Notes under the pieces: generated by a model | Told to the model about the DNA's origin: nothing | Databases searched by the model: none | What the model saw: only the letters and a program-made list of their open reading frames with translations | Origin: an uncultured Flavobacteriales bacterium | GTDB taxonomy: Bacteria; Bacteroidota; Bacteroidia; Flavobacteriales_D; Sanyastnellaceae | DNA: 7,781 nt | Direction of reading: 5' to 3' | NCBI GenBank assembly: GCA_938003665.1 | Contig: CALKYI010000142.1 | Location: 1 to 7,781 of the forward strand | Position numbers and translations under genes: made by a program | Part shown: positions 1 to 6,560 of the stretch, piece after piece | Position numbering within the stretch: the first letter of the stretch is position 1 | Layout of the letters: each line of letters begins with the position of its first letter

Positions 1-920
1 GGGAGTGCGAGTATGCTGAACCCTATTACGATTGCAACGATGCTTGCTTGAACGATGCCGACGGCGATGGGGTGTGCGACGAGCTTGAAATTTTGGGGTG
101 CACGGATCCAATGGCCTTGAACTACAGTGAGGTGGCAACGGATGACGATGAATCATGCCTTTTCTGTGCTTTGAGTGCATCGGTCGATGTGACCCATGTA
201 AGTTGCGCGGAAGCTGCGGATGGTGAGGTTTCCGTATCGGCAACCGGGGCGATGCCAGACTCCAGTGAAGTGATGTTCACGTTGCTTCCACTGAACGTTC
301 AACAGGCTGATTCGGTATTTACCGGTCTCTCGGGCGGATTCTACGAGGTCGTGGTTGCAGACGAAATGGGTTGTGCGGATACGGTGTCATTCGAAGTGTC
401 GGAACCCGAGCCGCTGGTTGTGTTGCTCGATGAGGTTGTGGGATCCCCTGAAAATGGCGCGGCAGGTAGCATCGCCATCTCCGTGAGCGGCGGAACCGAG
501 CCTTACACGTTTGCTTGGATTGAGTTGGACGGAACGTTTACTTCCGCAGAAGAGGACCTGGCGGGTTTAAACCCGGGTACCTACCAGGTGGAAGTGACCG
601 ATGCCAACGGATGCAGCGTCCAATCGTTTGAAATTGTGGTGGAAACCATCGTGGGTGTCACTGAATTCGGCGATGCTTGGACGTTCCATGTCTATCCGAA
701 CCCCGCAACGGATTGGATCAATGTGGAAGTTTCGGCTCAGCATGTGCCATTGACCGTGGAGCTTTTTGACATTGCAGGCCGCATCGTTTGGCAGCAAACT
801 GATGGATCCATCGGCCAACCACTGAAGGTGCCGGTATTGCAACTAGCTAAAGGTCAATACATCATCCGCGTTTCCGATGGGACGCTGGTGCGTCAAGAGA
901 AAGTACTGGTCAACCGATAA
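1..920 (+). CDS. T9SS-exported Cys/Asp-rich repeat protein, C-terminal part (5' end outside window)
   Basis: The open frame enters from the left edge (first whole codon at 3), gives 305 visible residues and stops with TAA at 918-920. Visible residues 1-55 are the end of a GCTD/ACNY repeat array: half of a long unit with an EF-hand-like loop (DADGDGVCDELE), then a last unit with GCTDPMALNY and a C-x-x-C end. Two beta domains follow. The second, roughly residues 145-215, has GGTEPYTFAW, LNPGTYQVEVTDANGC and fits the SprB repeat family. Residues 227-305 (VYPNP, LFDIAGR, KGQYIIRV, KVLV) form a type A T9SS sorting domain, so the protein is expected to cross the outer membrane and be released or anchored on the surface. 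It is a paralog of the next gene in domain order and repeat sequence. The TTG at 48 is internal, not a start. The binding target or biological role is unknown. The sorting domain call is firm; the function is not inferable. Confidence 0.9.
   Translation, partial: ECEYAEPYYDCNDACLNDADGDGVCDELEILGCTDPMALNYSEVATDDDESCLFCALSASVDVTHVSCAEAADGEVSVSATGAMPDSSEVMFTLLPLNVQQADSVFTGLSGGFYEVVVADEMGCADTVSFEVSEPEPLVVLLDEVVGSPENGAAGSIAISVSGGTEPYTFAWIELDGTFTSAEEDLAGLNPGTYQVEVTDANGCSVQSFEIVVETIVGVTEFGDAWTFHVYPNPATDWINVEVSAQHVPLTVELFDIAGRIVWQQTDGSIGQPLKVPVLQLAKGQYIIRVSDGTLVRQEKVLVNR
3..167 (+). repeat. Tail of GCTD/ACNY repeat array in the upstream paralog
   Basis: The frame encodes the second half of a long repeat unit (YYDC, then DADGDGVCDELE) and then the closing unit GCTDPMALNY...DDDESCLFC. 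The same closing pattern ends the array of the downstream gene. The start of the array is outside the window, so the number of units is unknown. Confidence 0.85.
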
Positions 921-949
921 ACCATCGTGTTGGCAAAATTGAGAGAGAG

Positions 950-975
950 AGTCGGGCGGCAACGTCCGACTTTTT
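950..975 (+). terminator. Intrinsic terminator of the upstream repeat-protein gene
   Basis: A 9-bp stem (AGTCGGGCG pairing with CGTCCGACT, one G-T wobble) closes a GCAA tetraloop of the GNRA class and runs into TTTTT at 971-975. It begins 30 bases after the TAA of the first gene and ends 45 bases before the next start codon, so the two paralogs are probably separate transcripts. Confidence 0.85.
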
Positions 976-1020
976 CTATTTCGAATTAAATTGCAGCACA
1001 CACTAAACCTACCAAGAACT

Positions 1021-3621
1021 ATGAAGGGATTTCTACGCGCATTTTTTGTGCCGGTAATCTTCGGCTTTTTCTCTGTGGCATCCGCCCAAGAATACACATT
1101 GACGCTTGAGGAGCATGCAACGGATATCGTGCCTGGTCTCACGACGTACCGCATGTACATCGACATGGTCAACACAGACGATTTCTTGTCGTCCATTTAC
1201 GGCGGGGATACAGCGCCATTGCTGATTTCAACCTCCGATAATTCCTTCTTCAACAGTGGATTTGGAGGGGCTACTGCGAGTAACATCAATCCGGCCTTCT
1301 TGGCATTTTTCCCGGAATTGGCGGCGGATAGCTGGGTGACCATCGGAATTGATCAGCAAGAAACTGGGGATGAAGTGGCTATTTCTACGTTGGAAGATCC
1401 GGCCCAACCCTTTGTTGAATGTTTCGCTTCGGGTTCGACTTTAGATGGCCAAAACGTCGTCATTGATTCTTCAGTGGGAGGGGCTTGGTACGTTTTGAAT
1501 GGTGCCCCCAATGGATTGCCCGATGAAAACATGCGCGTGCTGTTCTTGCAGATGACAACCGCAGGCGAGATCTGCGGCACCATCAACGTTCAGGTCTTTG
1601 AGAACGGTGTGGGCTCAGCAAGCTTGTACTTCACTTATGACTTCTGCGGCACGGGAACCTTCAGTCCTTCTACTGCGTCGGGCGGTTGCACGGACGAGAC
1701 GGCCTGCAACTATGATTTGGAAGCCACGGAAGACGATGGATCATGCGTGTATGCTGAAACGTACTATGATTGCGATGGCAACTGCGTGAGTGACGTCGAT
1801 GGCGATGGCATTTGCGACGAATTGGAGGTTGCTGGTTGCACTGATTCATTTGCTTGCAACTACAACATGGACGCCACGGACGATGACGGTACATGCGATT
1901 ACTTGTCGTGTTCAGGGTGCACAGACGATACCGCTTGCAACTACGATCCAAACGCGATTTACGAGGACGGCACATGCGATTACAGCTGCAACGAAGGGTG
2001 CACCAACCCATCGGCTTGTAACTATGACCCAGACGCGTTGCAGGAAGATGGTTCATGCGACTACACCTCCTGCGTTGGATGTACCGATGAAGGGGCGTGC
2101 AACTACGATCCGATTTTCACCGTGGACAACGGTTCATGCGATTACAGCTGCTTGGGCTGCACGGACGAAGCGGCCTGTAACTATGATGCGGATGCCACCG
2201 GTGACGACGGCTCTTGCACGTACGCAGAAACCTACTACGACTGCGATGGCAACTGCCTGATGGACATGGACGGGGATGGGGTGTGCGACGAATTGGAAGT
2301 CGCTGGATGCATGGATGAAGCTGCCTGCAACTACGACATGAACGCTACCGACGAAGACGGTTCGTGCGAATTCCCAGCTGCCTATTACGATTGCGACGGA
2401 AACTGCCTGATGGATATGGACGGTGATGGTGTGTGCGACGAACTGGAGGTAGAAGGATGCACCGATGAAGCAGCGTGCAACTACGATGTGGATGCGACCA
2501 ACAACGATGGTTCGTGTGATTTCCCTGCAGCTGGTTATGACTGCGATGGCAACTGCTTGGCCGATACCGATGGAGACGGGATCTGCGATCCATTCGAAGT
2601 TGCGGGATGTACGGACGCCTTGGCCTGCAACTACGATGCGACTGCGACCGATGACGACGGCATGTGCGAATACGCCGAGGAATTCTACAACTGCGACGGT
2701 ACCTGCCTGAACGATACCGATGGTGATGGTGTCTGCGACGAATTGGAGATTGCTGGTTGCACCGATGAAATGGCTTGCAACTACGATGCTACCGCGACCG
2801 ATGATGACGGCATGTGCGAATATGCGGATGAGTACTATGATTGTGAAGGCAACTGCCTGAATGATGCGGATGGTGACGGCGTCTGCGACGAATTGGAGAT
2901 CGCCGGCTGCACGGATGAAATGGCTTGTAACTATGACGCTGCAGCGACCGACGATGACGGCATGTGCGAATACGCTGAAGAGTACTACGATTGTGAAGGC
3001 AACTGCCTGAATGATGCCGATGGTGATGGCGTGTGCGACGAATTGGAGGTTGCCGGTTGCACCGATCCCGAAGCGGAGAACTACAACGAGGACGCCACGG
3101 ATGACGACGGCAGCTGCTACTACTGCGACATTGAACTCAGTGCAGACGCCACGAATGAAACCGAAGGCGACGGCTCGGGTACAATTAACGTGGATGTGAC
3201 AGGAGGTACGGCTCCCTATGAATTTGCTTGGACAGGTCCAGATGCATTTGAGAGCACAGACGAGGACCTGACGGGTCTTTCCGCTGGTACCTACGTTTTG
3301 ACCGTGACCGATGCGAATGGCTGCACTGCGACCGTCGAAGGGACCGTTGACAACGTCACGGGCATTGCCGAGTTGCAAGCCGTAGACTTCGATGTGTACC
3401 CGAACCCAACAAACGGAGCGTTCTGGATCAACGGCACAGGCTTGAATGGCAAGACCGTTGTGGAGCTGCTCGATGCCTCCGGTCGATTGATCAACCGCTT
3501 CGAGCGCACCCTGAATGGCCAGCCTGTTCAGTTTGAGTTGAGCGGTGTAGAAACCGGATTCTACCACGTGGTACTGCGCAATGGGCAGCAGCAGGGCGCC
3601 AAGCGCTTGCTGATCCACTAA
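1021..3621 (+). CDS. T9SS-exported multi-repeat Cys/Asp-rich surface protein
   Basis: 866 aa. The ATG at 1021 was chosen because it begins a clear signal peptide (MKGFLRAFF, hydrophobic core, AXA site with cleavage near A22/Q23); an in-frame TTG at 991 would add ten residues ahead of it. Residues 23-215 form an N-terminal module I cannot name, rich in aromatic and small residues with only four Cys. Residues 222-702 are twelve Cys-rich units: seven of 50 residues, four of 26-27, and a 24-residue closing unit. Each long unit has six Cys and a DxDGDGxCDxxE loop with the acidic spacing of an EF-hand or thrombospondin type 3 calcium site. Residues about 703-777 (GGTAPYEFAW, LSAGTYVLTVTDANGC) match SprB-like repeats. 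Residues 788-866 (VYPNP, LLDASGR, TGFYHVVL, KRLLI) are a type A T9SS sorting domain. The protein should be secreted or surface-bound; adhesion or a calcium-stiffened stalk is only a guess. It has no Shine-Dalgarno, as usual in the phylum. Confidence 0.93.
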   Translation: MKGFLRAFFVPVIFGFFSVASAQEYTLTLEEHATDIVPGLTTYRMYIDMVNTDDFLSSIYGGDTAPLLISTSDNSFFNSGFGGATASNINPAFLAFFPELAADSWVTIGIDQQETGDEVAISTLEDPAQPFVECFASGSTLDGQNVVIDSSVGGAWYVLNGAPNGLPDENMRVLFLQMTTAGEICGTINVQVFENGVGSASLYFTYDFCGTGTFSPSTASGGCTDETACNYDLEATEDDGSCVYAETYYDCDGNCVSDVDGDGICDELEVAGCTDSFACNYNMDATDDDGTCDYLSCSGCTDDTACNYDPNAIYEDGTCDYSCNEGCTNPSACNYDPDALQEDGSCDYTSCVGCTDEGACNYDPIFTVDNGSCDYSCLGCTDEAACNYDADATGDDGSCTYAETYYDCDGNCLMDMDGDGVCDELEVAGCMDEAACNYDMNATDEDGSCEFPAAYYDCDGNCLMDMDGDGVCDELEVEGCTDEAACNYDVDATNNDGSCDFPAAGYDCDGNCLADTDGDGICDPFEVAGCTDALACNYDATATDDDGMCEYAEEFYNCDGTCLNDTDGDGVCDELEIAGCTDEMACNYDATATDDDGMCEYADEYYDCEGNCLNDADGDGVCDELEIAGCTDEMACNYDAAATDDDGMCEYAEEYYDCEGNCLNDADGDGVCDELEVAGCTDPEAENYNEDATDDDGSCYYCDIELSADATNETEGDGSGTINVDVTGGTAPYEFAWTGPDAFESTDEDLTGLSAGTYVLTVTDANGCTATVEGTVDNVTGIAELQAVDFDVYPNPTNGAFWINGTGLNGKTVVELLDASGRLINRFERTLNGQPVQFELSGVETGFYHVVLRNGQQQGAKRLLIH
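1684..3126 (+). repeat. In-frame array of 12 GCTD/ACNY Cys-rich units, mixed 150-bp and 78-81-bp periods
   Basis: Unit starts (protein residues): long at 222, short at 272, 299, 326 and 353, long at 379, 429, 479, 529, 579 and 629, closing unit at 679-702. The six consecutive long units occupy 2155-3054 as perfect 150-bp steps. The first half of every unit follows GCTDxxACNYDxxATxDDGSC; the second half, present only in long units, is about YYDCDGNC then DxDGDGVCDELEVA. Short units replace the second half with a few residues ending in Cys, so they hold four Cys against six in long ones. Unit copies differ mainly at silent positions. Confidence 0.95.
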
Positions 3622-3643
3622 GCATTGCAACTGGACCTCAATC

Positions 3644-3674
3644 AAAAAGGGCGTCTCTCGATGTCGCCCTTTTT
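3644..3674. terminator. Bidirectional intrinsic terminator between convergent genes
   Basis: AAAAAGGGCG at 3644-3653 pairs perfectly with CGCCCTTTTT at 3665-3674 around an 11-base loop. On the + strand it gives a GC stem followed by five T, 22 bases after the repeat-protein stop. Read on the minus strand the A tract becomes the T tract, 21 bases after the stop of the hydratase-like gene. It therefore suits both converging transcripts. Confidence 0.85.
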
Positions 3675-3695
3675 CATGTCAATACAGCTGTAGGA

Positions 3696-4469
3696 TTACT
3701 TTCCCTTGAAGCGATTGATGGCTTCTCGCGTAAAATCGCTGAGCACTAGACGGCCTGAAATTGCCGCTCGCTCGGGCAGCAGGGATTCCCAGTGGTCGGT
3801 CCCAGCCCAGAACGCGCGCTTCAATTCCGCCATAGCCTCCGGGTTGGAAGCTGCCAGTCGTTGCGCCAGCGCATCCGTGGCTTCGTCCATAGACGCAGCG
3901 TCATCGAATACCTGTGCATAGAGTCCTTGTTCTTTCGCCCATTGAGCTTCGTACCAGGTTGCCGCATCGATGGCAAGGGCTGTGAAGGCTGCGGTGCCCA
4001 TCTTGCGCTCAACGGCTGGTCCCACAACAAAAGGACCGATGCCAATGGCAAGTTCCGAGAGCTTCACGCTCGCAAACGATGTAGCCAATGCATAGTCGGC
4101 CGCAGCTGCGATGCCAACTCCACCGCCAACGGCCTTGCCTTGCACCCGACAAATGATGAATTTCGGGCTCCGACGCATGGCCAGAATGACCTTGCTAAAT
4201 CCACTGAAAAACGCGAGGCCCTCGGCGTCATTTTGAATGGCGATTAATTCGTCGAAGCTCGCTCCAGCACAAAATGCGCGGTCTCCCCACGACTTGAGGA
4301 CGATGACGTTGCAATCGGCGTTGCCCGATGCTTCATCGATGGTGTGGGCCAAGGCATCGAGCACAGCGCCTGGCAATGAATTACTCGCCGGATGTCCGAA
4401 TGTGACGGTGCCAACACCATGGCTGTCAAGGGTCAGTTCAACCCCGCCGCCTTTCAAGTCGGCGCTCAT
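3696..4469 (-). CDS. Enoyl-CoA hydratase/isomerase (crotonase) family protein
   Basis: 257 aa, normal length for the crotonase superfamily, cytoplasmic. The start chosen is the ATG at 4467-4469 (MSADLKGG), because the longer open frame upstream lies inside citrate synthase. The first oxyanion-hole segment is at residues 66-71 (FCAGAS) and the second at 110-120 (QGKAVGGGVGI). In classical hydratases the residue two after GGG is the catalytic Glu (Glu144 of rat mitochondrial hydratase); here it is Gly119. The second catalytic Glu (Glu164 equivalent) is kept at E139 in SELAIG, exactly 20 residues on. CoA-thioester binding is well supported. The reaction (hydration, isomerisation, or another crotonase reaction) is not, and I assign no substrate. 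TAA of citrate synthase, one base, then ATG implies translational coupling and co-transcription with citrate synthase. Transcription ends at the shared terminator at 3644-3674. Confidence 0.88.
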   Translation of the reverse strand: MSADLKGGGVELTLDSHGVGTVTFGHPASNSLPGAVLDALAHTIDEASGNADCNVIVLKSWGDRAFCAGASFDELIAIQNDAEGLAFFSGFSKVILAMRRSPKFIICRVQGKAVGGGVGIAAAADYALATSFASVKLSELAIGIGPFVVGPAVERKMGTAAFTALAIDAATWYEAQWAKEQGLYAQVFDDAASMDEATDALAQRLAASNPEAMAELKRAFWAGTDHWESLLPERAAISGRLVLSDFTREAINRFKGK

Positions 4470-4470
4470 C

Positions 4471-5760
4471 TTACTTGCGATCAGCCAACGGCACGAAGCT
4501 GCGCGCTTTCGAGCCGGTGAATACCTGACGAGGACGGCCAATCGGCTCCCGGTTTTCGACCATTTCCTTCCATTGAGCAATCCAACCTGGCAAACGCCCC
4601 AAGGCGAACATCACCGTGAACATGTCCGTCGGAATGTTCAAAGCGCGGTAGATGATGCCCGAGTAAAAGTCTACGTTCGGGTACAAGCCACGCTGGACAA
4701 AGTACTCATCATTCAATGCCACCTGCTCCAGTTGCTTTGCAATGTCCAAGACCGGGTCGTCGATGCCGAGTTGGCCCAAGACTTCGTCCGCGGCCTTCTT
4801 GATGATGCGGGCACGGGGATCGAAGTTCTTGTAAACGCGGTGTCCGAAGCCCATGAGGCGGAATGAGTCGTTTTTGTCCTTGGCCTTGTCAATCCACTTC
4901 TGCAAGTCGCCACCGTCTTCTCGGATGGCTTCGAGCATTTCGATGACCGCTTGGTTGGCACCGCCGTGAAGCGGTCCCCAGAGCGCGGCGATTCCGGCAG
5001 AGACGCTGCTGTACAAGTTGGCTTGGGAAGAGCCCACCACACGTACCGTCGAAGTTGAGCAGTTTTGCTCGTGGTCGGCGTGCAGGATCAACAGCTTGTT
5101 GATGGCGCTTTCAACGATGGGGTCTACTGTGTACTCCTCTGATGGGAGGGCAAACATCATCTGAAGGAAGTTTCCGCAGTAGCTCAGTTTATTGGAAGGG
5201 TACACCGTAGGATGTCCCATGTTGTGCTTGTACGCCTGTGCGGCGAGGGTAGGCAACTTGGCAATCAACCGGTGAATGGTCAATTCGATGTCGACGACGG
5301 AGCGGTTGGGATTCTGGGATTCTGGGTAGAACGTGCTTAAGCTTGAGATCATCGAGCTCAGCATTCCCATGGGGTGTGCACCCGGAGGAAACGCCTCAAA
5401 GAAGCGCTTCATATTTTCATGCACCAAGGTGTGGTGCGTGATGCCGTCTTGGAAGTACTTGAGCTGCTCGGCATTCGGAAGGTCACCGTAAATCAACAGG
5501 TATGCGACCTCAATGAAAGAAGCATTTTCGGCCAATTCTTCGATGGAGTAACCGCGGTAACGAAGGATTCCGTTTTCCCCGTCGAGGTAGGTGATGGCAC
5601 TTTGTGTGGATCCGGTGTTTTTGAATCCGTAATCCAACGTGATGTAACCCGTCTGCGCGCGCAACTTGGAGATGTCAATGGCTTTCTCCTGTTCAGAACC
5701 TTCGATTACTGGGAATTCATACGTTTCCCCATTCAGAATTAGTTGGGCTGTCTCACTCAT
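4471..5760 (-). CDS. gltA: Citrate synthase, type I (bacterial hexameric class)
   Basis: 429 aa, close in length to Escherichia coli GltA. It condenses acetyl-CoA with oxaloacetate to give citrate, the entry step of the TCA cycle, in the cytoplasm. Conserved segments are easy to see: LHADHEQNCSTSTVR (H230), WGPLHGGAN (H265, matching catalytic His264), RLMGFGHRVYKNFDPRA (H307, matching His305) and LYPNVDFYSGIIYRAL (D364, matching Asp362). The N-terminal beta-rich segment (residues 1-60, with ITYLDGENGILRYRGY following) is typical of the GltA class rather than the shorter citrate/methylcitrate synthases. The ATG at 5758-5760 agrees with the family N-terminus and has no Shine-Dalgarno. It is the first gene of a two-gene unit with the crotonase-family gene. 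A candidate promoter lies about 70 bases upstream. Nothing is missing or broken. Confidence 0.97.
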   Translation of the reverse strand: MSETAQLILNGETYEFPVIEGSEQEKAIDISKLRAQTGYITLDYGFKNTGSTQSAITYLDGENGILRYRGYSIEELAENASFIEVAYLLIYGDLPNAEQLKYFQDGITHHTLVHENMKRFFEAFPPGAHPMGMLSSMISSLSTFYPESQNPNRSVVDIELTIHRLIAKLPTLAAQAYKHNMGHPTVYPSNKLSYCGNFLQMMFALPSEEYTVDPIVESAINKLLILHADHEQNCSTSTVRVVGSSQANLYSSVSAGIAALWGPLHGGANQAVIEMLEAIREDGGDLQKWIDKAKDKNDSFRLMGFGHRVYKNFDPRARIIKKAADEVLGQLGIDDPVLDIAKQLEQVALNDEYFVQRGLYPNVDFYSGIIYRALNIPTDMFTVMFALGRLPGWIAQWKEMVENREPIGRPRQVFTGSKARSFVPLADRK

Positions 5761-5801
5761 TATGTGACGCGATTAGGGTTAAAAAAGTCTTGCAGTTCAG
5801 T

Positions 5802-5813
5802 GCCTCTAGAGGC
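5802..5813. promoter_or_regulatory. 12-bp perfect palindrome in the citrate synthase leader, possible operator
   Basis: GCCTCTAGAGGC is its own reverse complement and lies between the candidate -7 element and the citrate synthase ATG, about 42 bases ahead of the start codon. A dimeric regulator could bind here. A palindrome of this length is expected by chance about once or twice in a window of this size, so position is the main argument. Confidence 0.25.
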
Positions 5814-5827
5814 CTTGCTTCCGGCTG

Positions 5828-5835
5828 CAAATATA
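5828..5835 (-). promoter_or_regulatory. Bacteroidota-type -7 promoter element for the citrate synthase operon
   Basis: Read on the minus strand this is TATATTTG, an exact match to the TAnnTTTG -7 element of the primary sigma factor in Bacteroidota. It would place the transcript start near 5822 and give a leader of about 60 bases. The -33 partner (TTTG) is not at the usual 19-21 base spacing; the nearest TTTG is 28 bases upstream and only a TG lies at about the right distance. The call therefore rests on one element. Confidence 0.5.
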
Positions 5836-5898
5836 GGCCACAGCAGATGGTTCTGCACGCCGTCAAATGCAGCGCGGTCTTTTGGCTGCAGGCAGGGC

Positions 5899-6459
5899 TT
5901 ACTGAAAACTCGGCGAAAACGAGTCGCGGAATTTTTCCCACTGTTCCTGCTGCACCCCATTGGTGTACTCTTCTGCGAAGAAGCGCAGGTACAATTCCAG
6001 TTGCTGAGGGGTTTTGTACCCGGCGATCGGTGTGATGACCGTCGCGTTTTCATCGAAGTACACCAAGGTTGGGTAGGCATTGACGCCCAGTGCACGGGAC
6101 AATTGGTGGGTGCTGTTCCGTCCGCGGGCGTTCGGATTCCAACCGGGATTCTCGAAGGTCCGATCCTGGTAAGTGACCGGTCCTGGAGATTCGGCATCGA
6201 ATTTTACAGCGTAGTAGTTGGCATTGATGTAAGAGATGACGTCAGCATTGGTGAACGTGTTGCGCATCATCATTTTGCAAGGACCGCACCATTGCGTGTA
6301 CACGTCCATCATGATTTTACGCGGTTCGTCTTGCTGCGCCGCAACGGCCTCCTCGAGGGACATCCAGTTGATGGATGTCTGTTGTGCCACGGCCGTCCAA
6401 GGCAGGGTGACCAGTGCAAAAATCACGAGAAGAGCAGGGGAAAAGCGTTGGGCAGTCAT
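5899..6459 (-). CDS. Secreted thioredoxin-fold protein with WCGPCK active site
   Basis: 186 aa. The start is the ATG at 6457-6459, because it opens a signal peptide (MTAQRFSP, hydrophobic stretch LLVIFALVTLP, AVA site with cleavage near A25/Q26); the frame stays open much further upstream but that part lies in the transporter gene and its terminator. The mature protein is expected in the periplasm. Residues 49-89 (KIMMDVYTQWCGPCK...YYAVKFDAE) form the thioredoxin core with redox Cys58 and Cys61. The cis-proline is P130 in AYPTLVYF. A segment of about 30 residues (91-120, rich in Pro, Asn, Gly, Arg) is inserted between the third-strand region and the cis-Pro loop. The short C-terminus is a helix. 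It most resembles the small thioredoxin-like proteins of Bacteroidota envelopes; it could be a disulfide reductase or a partner for cytochrome or envelope-protein maturation, but the substrate is unknown. A terminator separates it from the transporter gene. Confidence 0.88.
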   Translation of the reverse strand: MTAQRFSPALLVIFALVTLPWTAVAQQTSINWMSLEEAVAAQQDEPRKIMMDVYTQWCGPCKMMMRNTFTNADVISYINANYYAVKFDAESPGPVTYQDRTFENPGWNPNARGRNSTHQLSRALGVNAYPTLVYFDENATVITPIAGYKTPQQLELYLRFFAEEYTNGVQQEQWEKFRDSFSPSFQ

Positions 6460-6487
6460 CGGTGCGTTCAATTTTCTGCAATATCGC

Positions 6488-6514
6488 AAAAGAAAAGCGC
6501 CCGGAGGCGCTTTT
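6488..6514 (-). terminator. Intrinsic terminator of the peptide transporter gene
   Basis: On the minus strand AAAAGCGCC and GGCGCTTTT form a 9-bp stem closed by a UCCG loop (UNCG class, on a C-G pair), followed by TTTTCTTTT. It lies 47 bases after the transporter stop and 29 bases before the thioredoxin-like ATG. It is the best hairpin in the window. The promoter of the downstream gene would have to overlap it, or that gene depends on readthrough. Confidence 0.85.
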
Positions 6515-6528
6515 CGAAAAGGTTGTGA

Positions 6529-6547
6529 AGTCACGGTGTCCGTGACT
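6529..6547. repeat. 8-bp inverted repeat with 3-base loop in the transporter 3' untranslated region
   Basis: AGTCACGG, TGT, CCGTGACT is a perfect inverted repeat between the transporter stop (6561) and the terminator stem. It has no T tract of its own. It could be a transcript-stabilising hairpin or a protein site. Confidence 0.6.
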
Positions 6548-6560
6548 CGTCGTACGTGGT

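Noticed and set aside
987..993. TAAATTG as a possible -7 promoter element for the second repeat-protein gene
   Set aside because: It lacks one T of TAnnTTTG and has no -33 element at the right spacing; a promoter is expected in 976-1020 but cannot be placed.
991..1020. TTG start ten codons before the second repeat-protein ATG
   Set aside because: It would place a polar ten-residue stretch ahead of a textbook signal peptide; ATG at 1021 is preferred.
1670..2056. Minus-strand open frame rich in Arg, Cys and His opposite the repeat array
   Set aside because: Composition is the mirror of the GCTD codons; no start signal, no family resemblance.
1684..3126. CRISPR-like array suggested by regular repeats
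   Set aside because: The period is in frame, copies vary at silent sites, and there are no unique spacers; it is a coding repeat.
2134..3645. Long minus-strand open frame of about 500 codons across the repeat array
   Set aside because: It is antisense to a well-supported gene with signal peptide, repeats and sorting domain; the 150-bp period keeps stops out of the opposite frame. Its translation is a low-complexity Ile/Val/Ala/Arg repeat with no domain, and it runs through the bidirectional terminator.
4470..4580. 37-residue N-terminal extension of the crotonase-family frame
   Set aside because: It overlaps the citrate synthase C-terminus and is Arg/Ser/Lys-rich, unlike the family; the ATG one base after the citrate synthase stop fits the normal N-terminus.
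5743..6528. Plus-strand open frame of about 260 codons opposite the thioredoxin-like gene
   Set aside because: It is a shadow of a gene with clear WCGPCK and cis-Pro motifs, crosses two intergenic regions, and has no recognisable domain.
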